A stretch of DNA of 26,175 bases from Helicobacteraceae bacterium (GTDB lineage Bacteria; Campylobacterota; Campylobacteria; Campylobacterales; SZUA-545), in NCBI GenBank assembly GCA_031275395.1, contig JAISOU010000023.1, positions 1-26,175 of the forward strand, given 5' to 3'. Below, in pieces: positions 17,066 through 25,485 of this stretch; positions within the stretch are counted from its first letter, which is position 1; every line of letters begins with the position of its first letter. Below the pieces are notes generated by a model. That model saw only the letters and a list, made by a program, of their open reading frames with translations, had not been told where the DNA came from and ran no database searches. Both the position numbers and the translations under genes were made by a program.

Positions 17066-17848
17066 CTATAGCCCGCTTTCTAAATGTCGCAAGGTAAAAA
17101 GATCGTCCGGCATTTCTTGATTAAACTTAACGTCGTAAAAGCGCAAAATTGTGCTGTGGAGCGTTTCTTTTCCTTGCCTGCTTACCATCTGCATTTCAAG
17201 CGGTTGCCATATTCCGTCGATTAGCTCTAGTTTTGGAACGTCCAGCATTTTTACTCTGCCTTGCTTCGTTTCGTAATTAACGGCGCGGATAATAACGTAG
17301 TTATCTTGCCGAATTTGAAGAAGCGATTTTGTATAACCCGTTTCATCGATCGCTTTTTGCGATCTGGGGACGCTCTCGATTACCCATGTTTTATGCTCGC
17401 CCACGTTTCGCTCTTCGATCAGCTTAAAATCGTAGTCGTCCAATTCGCGATCCGCCATATCGCTATAACTAAAATCCGATCCCATAAAACTACCCGATTT
17501 ATCGCCGCTGGCGATACGCTTGCTCTTCTTTAGCGCGGGTAGATACAGCCACTGATCGTCGTCTTTATCGGAATCGTCGTAATCGTAGGTTAAAAAGCCG
17601 GTGTTTCGCACGTCGGCGGGTTCTAAAAAGAAGATAGCCCTATAACTATCTTTACCCTCGTAGCGCCTGAATTGTTTTAACAATCTAATTCGTTGATTTT
17701 TATTTTTATCGATCAGGATCATCTCCATTCGCGCCGTCATACGATCGCCATCGTTTCTCGCATCGACTTTCTGCATAATTTCCCGCGCTTTCGGATCGTC
17801 GGCAAACGCCGCCGCGCATAGTAGCAAAACAAAAACTAACCTCTTCAT
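17066..17848 (-). CDS. periplasmic LolA-like outer membrane lipoprotein-sorting family protein
   Basis: A 260-residue protein with signal peptide (MKRLVFVLLLCAAAFA) and a LolA/LppX-type half-barrel domain. Visible family features are QWLYLPALKKSKRIASGDKS, the GSFMGSDFSYSDM segment, and the following DYDFKLIEERNV. Such proteins carry lipid-like cargo across the periplasm, and in this gene set they probably pass it between the RND transporter and the DUF1302 barrel. The ATG at 17848 overlaps the transporter stop (ATGA) and has AAGGAG upstream. A longer in-frame start inside the transporter gene is rejected because it would place the signal peptide internally. It is not the canonical lolA, which works with LolCDE. 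Confidence 0.82.
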   Translation of the reverse strand: MKRLVFVLLLCAAAFADDPKAREIMQKVDARNDGDRMTARMEMILIDKNKNQRIRLLKQFRRYEGKDSYRAIFFLEPADVRNTGFLTYDYDDSDKDDDQWLYLPALKKSKRIASGDKSGSFMGSDFSYSDMADRELDDYDFKLIEERNVGEHKTWVIESVPRSQKAIDETGYTKSLLQIRQDNYVIIRAVNYETKQGRVKMLDVPKLELIDGIWQPLEMQMVSRQGKETLHSTILRFYDVKFNQEMPDDLFTLRHLESGL

Positions 17849-20247
17849 CGCAAACTCCTTTTTTGGGATTTTACAAACAGCGTCATTAAAGCGGGAGCAA
17901 GCAGCAGATCGGCAAGTAACGCCAATATAATGCAAGCGCCCGCGATAAAGCCAAAACTAACGATATTTGTCATAGTGGCGAACAAATAGGTAAAAAAACC
18001 GCACGACATTACGACGGTCGTTACGCACATCGCCCGCCCCGTCGTCAAAAACGTCCGCCGCGTCGCCTCTTTCGCGTCGCCAAACTCGTTGTAATATCGG
18101 CGAAAATTGTGCATAAAATGGATTGTATCGTCTACGGCTAAACCGATAATAATCGATCCTACCAACATCATAAAGAGATCGAAAGGAATATCAAGCAAAA
18201 CCATTATCGCCATTCCCACTAAGATCGGCGCTAGATTTGGCGCCATTGAAAGCAAACCGAACCGAACGCTTGCAAGCAATAATATCATCATAACGCTAAT
18301 CGACGCGATTGCGCTAACATAGCTAAACGCCATCGAATGAATCGCTTCGTACATCATACGAACCATCAAGGCGATCAGTCCGGTTACGCTTATATTCGCT
18401 TCGGAAAACTCCGCTTTGTAATGCGCCTGCAGTCGATCTAAAATCGGCTTTTCTTTCATAGCGTCGCCAAACGGGATTTTATGCGAAACTCGCGTTTGCG
18501 AAAAGCGCGAATCGGTTATCTCTTCTAAATCGTCGCTACCGCTATTTGAAAACAGCAATAACTCCTGCGCGATCAGATCGCGATCGGTAGGAATTGAATA
18601 AAAGCGCTCGTCGTTTTCATTCAAAGCGCGGTTAATCTCTTTAACGATCGCGCTTAATCCGAACGCCTTTCCTACAAAATAACCCTCGCTTTCAAAAGTC
18701 TGCGCCTTGTTTAACGCCTTGTCTAACGTTAAAAGTATAAACGGATCGTAAAGCGCGTTTGTCTGATTAAAATCTATGACGACCTCCACGCTCGCGCTAC
18801 CTTTCATAACCTTATCTAGCAAGGTTGAAGATCGATATACTTCGCTATCTTTTGGAAACCAATTTATCGGATAGTGGCTTAGCTGTAATTTGGTAATCAG
18901 CGCGATAGAAATAGCAATCAAAAGCGCGGATACAATCGTTATTATTTTAGCCTTTGACACCGCAAAATCGGCGATCTTAAGTAAGATTCGATCCGCAAGC
19001 GACGAAAGGTTTTGCGCCCGCGCTTTAACGGGCGTAAGCGCCAACGCGGCAGGAAGCGCGACGATCGTCAAAAACAGCGACATAAAAACGCCGAACGCCG
19101 CAAAACGTCCCAAATCCGCGATCGGCGCTACCCGCGCAAAGGCGAACGATCCTATGCCGATCATCGTCGTCAGCACCGTCATTACGATCGCCAGCCCCGA
19201 ATGTCCCATCGCGTTCGAGATCGCCTCTCGCCTATTTTTGCCCGCGTCGATCTCGCGGTAAAAGATAGCGATTAAATGCACCGCCGCGCCTACGCCAACC
19301 GCTAACAACAGGCTGGGTAAAACCTGCGTAGGAATCTTAATAGATACGTCAAGAAACGCCATTAAACCCATAGCGCTAAGAAGCGCCAAAATTGAAACCA
19401 AAAGCGGATATATTACGCCGCTAATTCTGCGAAACATAATAAATAGAACGACCGCTACGACGACAAGCAAAATACGCATAAAGGTTTGAATATCTTTGCT
19501 CATCGATCGTTTAAGACTATCGGTGATTACGGGGCTACCCGCCATTATGATAGGTAGCTCTGCGCTATTTTCCTCTTTGACAATAGCGCGAACGGCTTCG
19601 ACGACCTCGCTGTTTTGCGCGTCGGTAAGATATACGCGATCGGCGCTTTCGTTTTGCGCGGACTGCGGCGCGTCAAATTCGCTTAAAAGATCGGCGTTAT
19701 CGCTTTGCGACGCAAACGCCAAAGTAGATACGATAATCGCGCTATAACGCCCGTCTTCGGAGATTAGTAGGTTTTTATAAAATTCGTCGTTTAGCGCCCG
19801 CCGCTTAAGCGCTTCCCATTCGGCTTGCGTTTGCGGCATAGTTTCAAAGAGATCTTCTACGATTAGCGTATCGCCTTCGCCTCGCGTATTTCTGGCGTTG
19901 ATTAGGCTTGTAACCTCGTCTAAATAAGGCGTTTTCTCTTCGAACTTTTTATGAACGCGGCGGATTTTTTCGATCGTTTGCGGCGTGAAAATATCCGCCG
20001 GACCTATCGCCAATATCGCTTTCTCGTCGCGTCCGTAAGCGTCGCGAAAGGCGTTGTATTCTACGATCGCGGGATCGTCGGGAAGGAAAAAACCTTCCGT
20101 CGAAGCGTCGATCGTAGCTTTCGGCAGACTAAGCGCGAGCGCGAAAACGATCGCGAGCGAAAACGCGATTGTTTTTACGGGATTATCCGCTACAAAAAAA
20201 CCAAATCGCGCAAACCCCGCCTCGATCGCCGCGCGGTAATCTCTCAT
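17845..20247 (-). CDS. RND/MMPL-family transporter
   Basis: An 800-residue inner-membrane protein of the RND superfamily, MMPL/hopanoid-transporter-like branch. Topology is two similar halves: TM1 at about 27-44, a large periplasmic loop, TM2-6 at about 265-405, TM7 near 430-450, a second large loop, and TM8-12 at about 635-795. The conserved acidic transmembrane region is seen around GLAVDDTIHFMHNF in the second half, matched by GVGAAVHLIAIF in the first. At 800 residues it is shorter than tripartite multidrug pumps (about 1,030), and no membrane-fusion protein gene is adjacent. The LolA-like and DUF1302 partners instead suggest lipid or hydrophobic substrate transfer to the outer membrane. 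It is the first gene of the operon. Confidence 0.87.
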   Translation of the reverse strand: MRDYRAAIEAGFARFGFFVADNPVKTIAFSLAIVFALALSLPKATIDASTEGFFLPDDPAIVEYNAFRDAYGRDEKAILAIGPADIFTPQTIEKIRRVHKKFEEKTPYLDEVTSLINARNTRGEGDTLIVEDLFETMPQTQAEWEALKRRALNDEFYKNLLISEDGRYSAIIVSTLAFASQSDNADLLSEFDAPQSAQNESADRVYLTDAQNSEVVEAVRAIVKEENSAELPIIMAGSPVITDSLKRSMSKDIQTFMRILLVVVAVVLFIMFRRISGVIYPLLVSILALLSAMGLMAFLDVSIKIPTQVLPSLLLAVGVGAAVHLIAIFYREIDAGKNRREAISNAMGHSGLAIVMTVLTTMIGIGSFAFARVAPIADLGRFAAFGVFMSLFLTIVALPAALALTPVKARAQNLSSLADRILLKIADFAVSKAKIITIVSALLIAISIALITKLQLSHYPINWFPKDSEVYRSSTLLDKVMKGSASVEVVIDFNQTNALYDPFILLTLDKALNKAQTFESEGYFVGKAFGLSAIVKEINRALNENDERFYSIPTDRDLIAQELLLFSNSGSDDLEEITDSRFSQTRVSHKIPFGDAMKEKPILDRLQAHYKAEFSEANISVTGLIALMVRMMYEAIHSMAFSYVSAIASISVMMILLLASVRFGLLSMAPNLAPILVGMAIMVLLDIPFDLFMMLVGSIIIGLAVDDTIHFMHNFRRYYNEFGDAKEATRRTFLTTGRAMCVTTVVMSCGFFTYLFATMTNIVSFGFIAGACIILALLADLLLAPALMTLFVKSQKRSLR

Positions 20248-20278
20248 CGCCTTAAACTCCCCGATTCAATCTAGCGTT

Positions 20279-20284
20279 ATAATA
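20279..20284 (-). promoter_or_regulatory. -10 box for the RND-LolA-DUF1302 operon
   Basis: TATTAT on the minus strand, with start of transcription expected near 20272, gives a leader of about 25 bases containing GGGGAG before the ATG at 20247. A -35 is not evident. The 159-base interval to alaS is divergent and carries promoters in both directions. Confidence 0.5.
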
Positions 20285-20376
20285 CCCTAACGACTTAAAC
20301 GAAATGAAAACGCGGTCGCTTTACAATTTAGCGTAATCGCCGCGCTGTTTGATTGCGTAAAGTTTTCAATAGCGTT

Positions 20377-20385
20377 TGCTATAAT
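20377..20385 (+). promoter_or_regulatory. alaS: TG-extended -10 promoter element for alaS
   Basis: TG-C-TATAAT, a perfect extended -10, ends 21 bases before the alaS ATG. Transcription should start near 20392, leaving a short leader with TTGGAG as the ribosome-binding site. Confidence 0.75.
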
Positions 20386-20406
20386 GCGCGTCTTTTTGGA
20401 GTGAAA

Positions 20407-22968
20407 ATGGATATTCGCAAGGCGTTTTTGGACTATTTTGAAAGCAAGGGGCATACAAAAACCGCATCCTCTTTGCTCTGCCCAAACGACGCGACGCTAC
20501 TATTTACCAACGCGGGAATGGTTCAGTTCAAGCCTATTTTTACGGGCGAAACGCCTGCGCCAAACCCGCCTCGCGCCGCGAGCTGCCAAACCTGCCTACG
20601 CGCAGGCGGCAAGCACAACGATCTGGAAAACGTCGGCTATACGGCGCGTCATCACACTTTCTTTGAAATGCTAGGCAATTTCAGTTTTGGCGACTATTTC
20701 AAAGAGGAGGCGATCGCTTTCGCGTGGGAGTTTTTGACCAAAGTTGTCGAGCTTCCAAAAGATAAGCTATGGGTTTCCATACACGAAAGCGACGACGAGG
20801 CGGAGACGATCTGGCTTAAATACGTCGCCAAAGAGCGCGTAAAACGCTTTGGGGATAAGGACAACTTTTGGCAGATGGGCGAAACGGGGCCGTGCGGCCC
20901 TTGCAGCGAAATCTATTTCGATCAGGGCGCGGAACGCTTTAATAGCGCGGAGGATTACTTTGGCGGCGACGGCGATCGCTTCTTAGAGATTTGGAATCTT
21001 GTTTTTATGCAGTTTAACCGCGATGAAAAGGGGGTTTTGCGCCCTCTGCCAAAACCTTCGATCGATACGGGAATGGGCTTGGAACGCATAACGGCGATCA
21101 AAGAGGGAGCGTTTTCCAACTACGATGGCTCGATATTCGCGCCGCTATTAACGGCGATCGTGAAAATCGCCGATAAGCCCTACGAAACCCAAAGCGGCGC
21201 AAGTCATCGCGTAATCGCCGATCATATCCGAGCCGTAACCTTTTTGCTCGCGCAGGGGGTCAATTTCGACAAAGAAGGGCGCGGCTACGTCCTTCGCAGA
21301 ATCTTGCGGCGCGGAGCTAGACACGGTTATTTGCTTGGCTTAAAATCGCCGTTTATGTATAAATTGGTCGCCGTTTTAGCCGATCAAATGAAAGATAGCT
21401 ATCCGTATTTAGCCGAGCGGCAAGCGGCGGTTAGCGAGCAGATTCGCCTTGAGGAGGAGCGGTTTTTCGCCACGATCGAAAACGGAATGAAGCTATTTAA
21501 CGAAGAGATGGCGAAAAAACCTATCGTTTTTAGCGGCGAGATTGCGTTTAAGCTCTACGACACCTTTGGCTTTCCTCTCGATCTCACGCAGGATATGTTG
21601 CGCGGTAGCGGCGTAGGGTTGGATACGGCGGGTTTTGAAGCGGCGATGAGCGTCCAAAAAAAGAGCGCTAAGGAGGCGTGGAAGGGAAGCGGGGATAAGA
21701 GCGCGCAGGGCGATTTTCACGCGCTGATCGAATCGTTTGGGCAAAATCGCTTTGTCGGCTACGATAAGCTATGCGTCGAAACGGAGATTTTGGCGCTTTT
21801 AGACGCCGATTTTAAGCGCGTCGATCGCTTAGAGGCGAATAGCGAGGGCTATGTTTTACTCAAAGAAACCCCCTTTTACGCGACGAGCGGCGGGCAGATC
21901 GGCGACGTGGGCGAGCTAAAATTAGGCGAAAAAACCGCCGCGATCGTAACGGCTACCGATAAATACTTCGGGCTGAATATCTCTAAAATCAAAGTCGCGA
22001 GCGCGATCGAAGCGGCTACGCCAATCGTGGCGCAAACTAGCGCCGCGCGCGCGCTAACGGCGCGTCATCACAGCGCGACGCACCTGCTACACGCCGCGTT
22101 AAACGAGATTTTGGAGCAAGGCGCTTCGCAGGCGGGTTCGGAGGTCGGCGCGGAGCGTTTGCGCTTTGACTTCAACTACCCAAAACAGGTTTCCAAAGAA
22201 CAGCTAGAGGCGATCGAAGCGCAAGTCAATGAGCTAATTTCGCTATCGATCGAAGCGCAAACGCGGGAGATGCCTATCGAAAAGGCGAAAAAACTCGGCG
22301 CAAAAGCGCTTTTTGGCGAAAAATACGGCGGTATTGTTCGCGTGGTTAGTTTCGGCGAGGTAAGCGTGGAGTTTTGCGGCGGGACGCACGTCAAAAACGC
22401 AAGCGAGATCGGTTTATTTGCGATCGTCAAGGAGAGCGGCGTAAGCGCGGGCGTTCGGCGTATAGAGGCGGTTGTAAGCCTCGCCGCTTATCGCTACCTA
22501 AAAGAGTTTAAGAACTCGCACGATTTATTGGTTTCGCGCTTAAAAAATCCCGATCCTATTAACGCCGTCGATAAACTTTTAGCGGCGAACAAAGATCAAA
22601 AAAAAGAGATAGAAAAGTTGCAAAGCGGAAGCGATCGGCAGATCGAAATTATCGACGCTAACGGCGCAAAAATTGCGATAGATATCGTTAATAGCGCCGA
22701 TCCCAAAGCGCTTGTAGACGATCTGAAAAATCGCTATGAAAAAATCGCCGTTATGCTTTTTAGCGAAAACGAAGGCGCTATTAGCGTAACGGCCGGTATA
22801 AAAGGGTTAAATCTCAAAGCGGGCGAATGGCTCAAAGCGACGTTAGCCGAGTTTGGCGGCAAAGGCGGCGGGCGCGACGATTTCGCAAGCGGCGGCGGGA
22901 TTGGCGCGGGGGCTTTGCAAGCGGCGAAAGCAAAGGCGCTTACGCTAGTAAAAGAGAGGATCGGCTAA
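20407..22968 (+). CDS. alaS: alanyl-tRNA synthetase
   Basis: Charges tRNA-Ala with alanine and edits mischarged Ser and Gly. The 853-residue product has the class II catalytic core at the N-terminus ([49 protein letters not shown]), then the tRNA-recognition region. The editing domain has zinc ligands HHSATH at 554-559 and CGGTH at 657-661. The C-Ala domain ends in [15 protein letters not shown]. Length is normal. I chose ATG at 20407 because the extended -10 element at 20377-20385 and GGAG lie directly upstream. GTG at 20401 is in frame but too close to the Shine-Dalgarno site. It is the last gene with the typical core base composition before the AT-rich segment. Confidence 0.97.
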   Translation: MDIRKAFLDYFESKGHTKTASSLLCPNDATLLFTNAGMVQFKPIFTGETPAPNPPRAASCQTCLRAGGKHNDLENVGYTARHHTFFEMLGNFSFGDYFKEEAIAFAWEFLTKVVELPKDKLWVSIHESDDEAETIWLKYVAKERVKRFGDKDNFWQMGETGPCGPCSEIYFDQGAERFNSAEDYFGGDGDRFLEIWNLVFMQFNRDEKGVLRPLPKPSIDTGMGLERITAIKEGAFSNYDGSIFAPLLTAIVKIADKPYETQSGASHRVIADHIRAVTFLLAQGVNFDKEGRGYVLRRILRRGARHGYLLGLKSPFMYKLVAVLADQMKDSYPYLAERQAAVSEQIRLEEERFFATIENGMKLFNEEMAKKPIVFSGEIAFKLYDTFGFPLDLTQDMLRGSGVGLDTAGFEAAMSVQKKSAKEAWKGSGDKSAQGDFHALIESFGQNRFVGYDKLCVETEILALLDADFKRVDRLEANSEGYVLLKETPFYATSGGQIGDVGELKLGEKTAAIVTATDKYFGLNISKIKVASAIEAATPIVAQTSAARALTARHHSATHLLHAALNEILEQGASQAGSEVGAERLRFDFNYPKQVSKEQLEAIEAQVNELISLSIEAQTREMPIEKAKKLGAKALFGEKYGGIVRVVSFGEVSVEFCGGTHVKNASEIGLFAIVKESGVSAGVRRIEAVVSLAAYRYLKEFKNSHDLLVSRLKNPDPINAVDKLLAANKDQKKEIEKLQSGSDRQIEIIDANGAKIAIDIVNSADPKALVDDLKNRYEKIAVMLFSENEGAISVTAGIKGLNLKAGEWLKATLAEFGGKGGGRDDFASGGGIGAGALQAAKAKALTLVKERIG

Positions 22969-22999
22969 CATTATTCCGTAAAACTTAACCGGAGGCGTT

Positions 23000-23428
23000 T
23001 TGAAAATTATGAAAAATCCGCAAGAAACGATCGGCAACTTAATTGAAAAGCAGGGAATTAGTTTCATAAGTTCCGTTGATGAAAACGGTTATCCCAATAC
23101 AAAGGCAATGTTACCTCCGGTTAAAAGGGAAGGCATAAAAACGTTTTATTGGCATACAAACGCGCCGTCGATGAGGATAGCGCAATATAAAAACAATCCA
23201 AAGGCTTGTATATATTTTTATGATAAACGTTTTTTCAGAGGCGTAATGCTGAAAGGGACAATGGAAGTATTAAATGATGAAAAAACTAAAAAAGAAATTT
23301 GGAAAGACGATTTTTCAATGTATTATAAAGGCGGAATGGACGGCGGGGATTTTATAATAATAAAATTTACCGCCGAAACGGGAAGATATTATAGTAACTT
23401 TAGTTCTGAGGATTTTACAATAGAGTAA
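23000..23428 (+). CDS. pyridoxamine 5'-phosphate oxidase-fold flavoprotein (general stress protein 26-like)
   Basis: A 142-residue protein of the PPOX / FMN-binding split-barrel superfamily. Recognisable parts are the N-terminal helix with ISFISSVDENGYPNTKAM, the strand TFYWHTNAPSMRIAQYKNNP, the next strand ACIYFYD, and the C-terminal FIIIKFTAETGRYY. Members bind FMN or related cofactors. This one is too short and divergent to be the vitamin B6 enzyme PdxH, and its substrate is unknown. The start may be TTG at 23000 (GGAGG four bases upstream) or ATG at 23009. Base composition and codon use depart from the genes to the left, with AT-rich codons such as ATA and AAA common, which suggests acquired DNA. 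It has no partner in a known operon. Confidence 0.8.
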   Translation: MKIMKNPQETIGNLIEKQGISFISSVDENGYPNTKAMLPPVKREGIKTFYWHTNAPSMRIAQYKNNPKACIYFYDKRFFRGVMLKGTMEVLNDEKTKKEIWKDDFSMYYKGGMDGGDFIIIKFTAETGRYYSNFSSEDFTIE

Positions 23429-23447
23429 TAAAAATATAAAAGAGATA

Positions 23448-23660
23448 ATGATGAGTAAATATAAAAAGTTATGGGAGCATCTTCAAAATAATGGAGGTAT
23501 GACGCTAAAGTTTTCTTTTGAAGAGATTAAAACTATTATCGGATTTGATATAGACCATTCTTTTTTAACGTATAAAAAAGAATCCAAACAATTTGGGTAT
23601 CAGGTCGGCAAAATCTCTATGAAGGAAAAACATATTACATTCGCTAAAATTGGTAAATAG
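23448..23660 (+). CDS. small DUF7662-like protein
   Basis: A 70-residue protein of unknown function. The layout SKYKKLWEHLQ, a helix, KFSFEEIKTIIGFDIDHSF, and a C-terminal strand set ending in KHITFAKI matches small proteins annotated as DUF7662, where a winged-helix-like fold has been suggested; I rely on recall here. Two consecutive ATG codons (23448 and 23451) could serve as start, with AAAGAGA just upstream. It lies 19 bases behind the PPOX gene on the same strand. An attC-like element begins about 30 bases after its stop, so it looks like the cargo, or last gene, of an integron-type cassette. Confidence 0.65.
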   Translation: MMSKYKKLWEHLQNNGGMTLKFSFEEIKTIIGFDIDHSFLTYKKESKQFGYQVGKISMKEKHITFAKIGK

Positions 23661-23689
23661 AATAATAAAAATAATGGAGTATGCCGCCG

Positions 23690-23812
23690 CTTCGCATAAA
23701 ATAGAGATGTTTGCGCTTCGCCGCCGGTAGGCGAGTACATTCAGAGCAGTCGAGCTGACAAAACGTCGTCAACAACCGAAACGTTATGCGAAATAGGGGC
23801 TAAAGTTTTTAA
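23690..23812 (+). repeat. attC-like recombination site A
   Basis: Outer boxes GCATAAA (23694-23700) and GTTATGC (23783-23789) are inverted relative to each other and frame 96 bases. Inside are TTTGCG near the left and GTCGTCAAC near the right, resembling L''/L' boxes, plus a stem TCGCC-GCCGGTA-GGCGA at about 23718-23734. The right end, from CAAAACGTCGTCAAC (23759-23773) through GTTATGC and on to AATAGGGGCTAAAGTTTTTA, recurs almost unchanged in element B at 24561-24613. Position directly behind a gene, size, orientation and box layout fit an integron attC (59-base element). R'' ends in A where the perfect partner of R' would be C. Confidence 0.6.
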
Positions 23813-23820
23813 AAAAATTA

Positions 23821-23849
23821 TTGACAAAAAAACAAAAACAATATATAAT
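23821..23849 (+). promoter_or_regulatory. perfect consensus sigma-70 promoter (TTGACA-N17-TATAAT)
   Basis: TTGACA at 23821-23826 and TATAAT at 23844-23849 are separated by exactly 17 bases. Transcription would begin near 23856, only about four bases before the ATG at 23860. The message would then be nearly leaderless, and the GGAG at 23851-23854 would largely fall outside it. The element lies just behind attC-like site A, a usual place for cassette-borne promoters. Confidence 0.65.
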
Positions 23850-23859
23850 TGGAGATAAG

Positions 23860-24444
23860 ATGTCAGATTTATATGTGATTCTTGAAGAATGGGCTATCGA
23901 AGACGGAAATTATCCTCTTTTAAATAAAAACGATAAATTAAATATTGCATTTGAAATGGAATTTTATGATTTTGAAATTGTAAAGAAAGAAGAATATTTA
24001 TTTGAAAACATAAAATATTCCGAATATAATTTTTGTGGAAAAATAATCTATAAATATTCCAATATAATAATTGTTGATACAGGAATAATGAAGTTTTATG
24101 TAGAATCAAAAAATAATTTAAAGATTGGAAAATTTATAAAAGGAAACGGAAAATTGCTAATAGATTGTTATGTTTGGGCTGAAAATATAAATAAATATAA
24201 AAATTGTCCCGATATATTTTATAATGTACTAATAAAGAAATTATTTTCAGTAAAAATATCTGAAAAATTTATAAAACGTTTTGATGGCGGTATATCATAT
24301 CCTTCATCGCTTAAAAGTAATGATATTAATGAAAAAGATATAATAGAAATTGAAAAAATGAAAGGTAATGAGAAATATGATATGTTTTTTTTATTAAAAT
24401 TAGAACAAATAGATGAAGAAATAAAAAGGACATTTAATTTATAA
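23860..24444 (+). CDS. unknown 194-residue cassette protein
   Basis: I do not recognise this protein. It is 194 residues, AT-rich in codon use (Ile, Lys, Asn, Tyr abundant), with no signal peptide or membrane segment. It looks like a soluble alpha/beta protein: a beta-rich first half (LYVILEEWAIEDGNYP, KLNIAFEMEFYDFEIV, IIIVDTGIMKFYVE) and a helical C-terminus. Size and acidic, strand-rich layout recall immunity-type or other accessory proteins, but that is only an impression. ATG at 23860 has GGAG five bases upstream. An earlier TTG at 23821 is part of the promoter -35 box and is rejected. attC-like site B starts about 30 bases after the stop, so gene and site together form a cassette-like unit. 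Confidence 0.6.
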   Translation: MSDLYVILEEWAIEDGNYPLLNKNDKLNIAFEMEFYDFEIVKKEEYLFENIKYSEYNFCGKIIYKYSNIIIVDTGIMKFYVESKNNLKIGKFIKGNGKLLIDCYVWAENINKYKNCPDIFYNVLIKKLFSVKISEKFIKRFDGGISYPSSLKSNDINEKDIIEIEKMKGNEKYDMFFLLKLEQIDEEIKRTFNL

Positions 24445-24470
24445 TGTAATAAAATGGCGTACGGCTGGCG

Positions 24471-24613
24471 CTTCGCATAACAGGTCTGCTAACGCTTCGC
24501 CGCCGGTAGGCGGACGGGCTACGCAATGGCTAGGTCATTGCGCTACGCTCCATTCCTACGCAAAACGTCGTCAACGGCCGGAACGTTATGCGAATAGGGG
24601 CTAAAGTTTTTAA
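24471..24613 (+). repeat. attC-like recombination site B
   Basis: Outer boxes GCATAAC (24475-24481) and GTTATGC (24585-24591) are perfect inverted partners framing 117 bases. Inner left TAACG and inner right CGTCA can pair with one mismatch. Between them are two hairpins: CCGCC-GGTA-GGCGG around 24501-24514, and CGCAATG-GCTAGGT-CATTGCG at about 24522-24542. The interior segment GCTTCGCCGCCGGTAGGCG is shared with site A, as are the right-end 15-mer and the roughly 20 bases after GTTATGC. Same orientation as site A and the same distance behind a gene stop. Together the two sites frame the 194-residue gene as one cassette. Confidence 0.65.
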
Positions 24614-24693
24614 GTTATAACTATAAAAAGGACTTGAAAAAAAGAAATGAATATGCTAAACTGTATAAAAATTCATACGGTATGGAGAAATGT

Positions 24694-25485
24694 ATGTATA
24701 ATGAAGGCATTTATTTAAGAAAATTTCTTGATCCGCTAAAAATTTGCAAGAAATATAAGCCAAAATTCGGTCAAGGAAATAAAGAATCAGGACTTGAGCT
24801 TGATCAGTTTATAGAACTTTATAACGCAGATCCATTTTATTCATGGTGTGGGTTAAACAGTAGTCTCATGTATTCCGCTCATAAAGCGGCGGGTGGAATG
24901 ACTTCCATATATAGACAAATTGGGAAAGGGTGTGAAAATTTATTTAAAGAAATTCTTATTGATTCTCTTGAATATTCAGATCGTACATTTGTTGAATGGT
25001 CTTATAAAACCAAAACAAAGGCAGATAAAGAAAAAAAATTATCACTTGATGGACGTATACTTTTTTCAGAAATAAAAAATACAAAAATCAAACAAAATAT
25101 TATCAATTGGACAAAGGAATATATAAAAATAATAAACTCTAATTATCCCAAAAATGGTATGGTTTTTGAAGTACGGCAAGGATATAAAAGCAAGGACAGC
25201 AAAAGACAAAATGGCGATATAGATAATATTGCGGTGGCCTGGTCACAAGGATATTTACCTGTATTTGCAATATTTTCAGAGCAAATTGATAATGATTTAG
25301 TTTTACGTTATAAGAATAGTCGTGGTGGAGTTATTATTGGTAAAATAAATGGTACGTCATTTGAATCTTTGTTTACTTTTTGTAAAGAAATTCTTTGTTT
25401 TGATTTAGCGGCCTTTTTAAATAAGAATTCTGCCGTTATAAAAAATGAAATGCATACTACATTGGAGGTATTATTAAATGCCTAA
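24694..25485 (+). CDS. probable type II restriction endonuclease (CfrBI-like)
   Basis: About 263 residues from ATG 24694, which has GGAG six bases upstream. In-frame alternatives are ATG 24682 and TTG 24634, the latter with GGA too close. The product has an N-terminal helical part with SAHKAAGGMTSIYRQIGKGCE, then a candidate PD-(D/E)xK-type core: WSYKTKTKADKEKKLSLDGR, then GMVFEVRQGYKSKDSKRQNGDIDNIA. From memory this resembles restriction enzymes of the CfrBI family, which pair with an amino-methyltransferase. The gene overlaps the methyltransferase start by 8 bases, which is the strongest support for a restriction role. Exact recognition sequence unknown. Composition is strongly AT-rich and unlike the chromosome to the left. 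The frame itself is intact. Confidence 0.65.
   Translation: MYNEGIYLRKFLDPLKICKKYKPKFGQGNKESGLELDQFIELYNADPFYSWCGLNSSLMYSAHKAAGGMTSIYRQIGKGCENLFKEILIDSLEYSDRTFVEWSYKTKTKADKEKKLSLDGRILFSEIKNTKIKQNIINWTKEYIKIINSNYPKNGMVFEVRQGYKSKDSKRQNGDIDNIAVAWSQGYLPVFAIFSEQIDNDLVLRYKNSRGGVIIGKINGTSFESLFTFCKEILCFDLAAFLNKNSAVIKNEMHTTLEVLLNA

Noticed and set aside
17849-17935. Longer start for the LolA-like protein inside the transporter gene
   Set aside because: It would bury an obvious signal peptide 29 residues from the N-terminus. The ATGA overlap with AAGGAG upstream is the better start.
23821-23859. TTG start giving a longer 207-residue version of the cassette protein
   Set aside because: The TTG is the first three bases of the perfect -35 box, and the extra residues would be translated from promoter sequence. 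ATG 23860 has a proper GGAG site.
23690-24613. CRISPR array suggested by repeated segments
   Set aside because: Only two copies, far apart, with whole genes between them and internal hairpins. There are no regular spacers and no cas genes.
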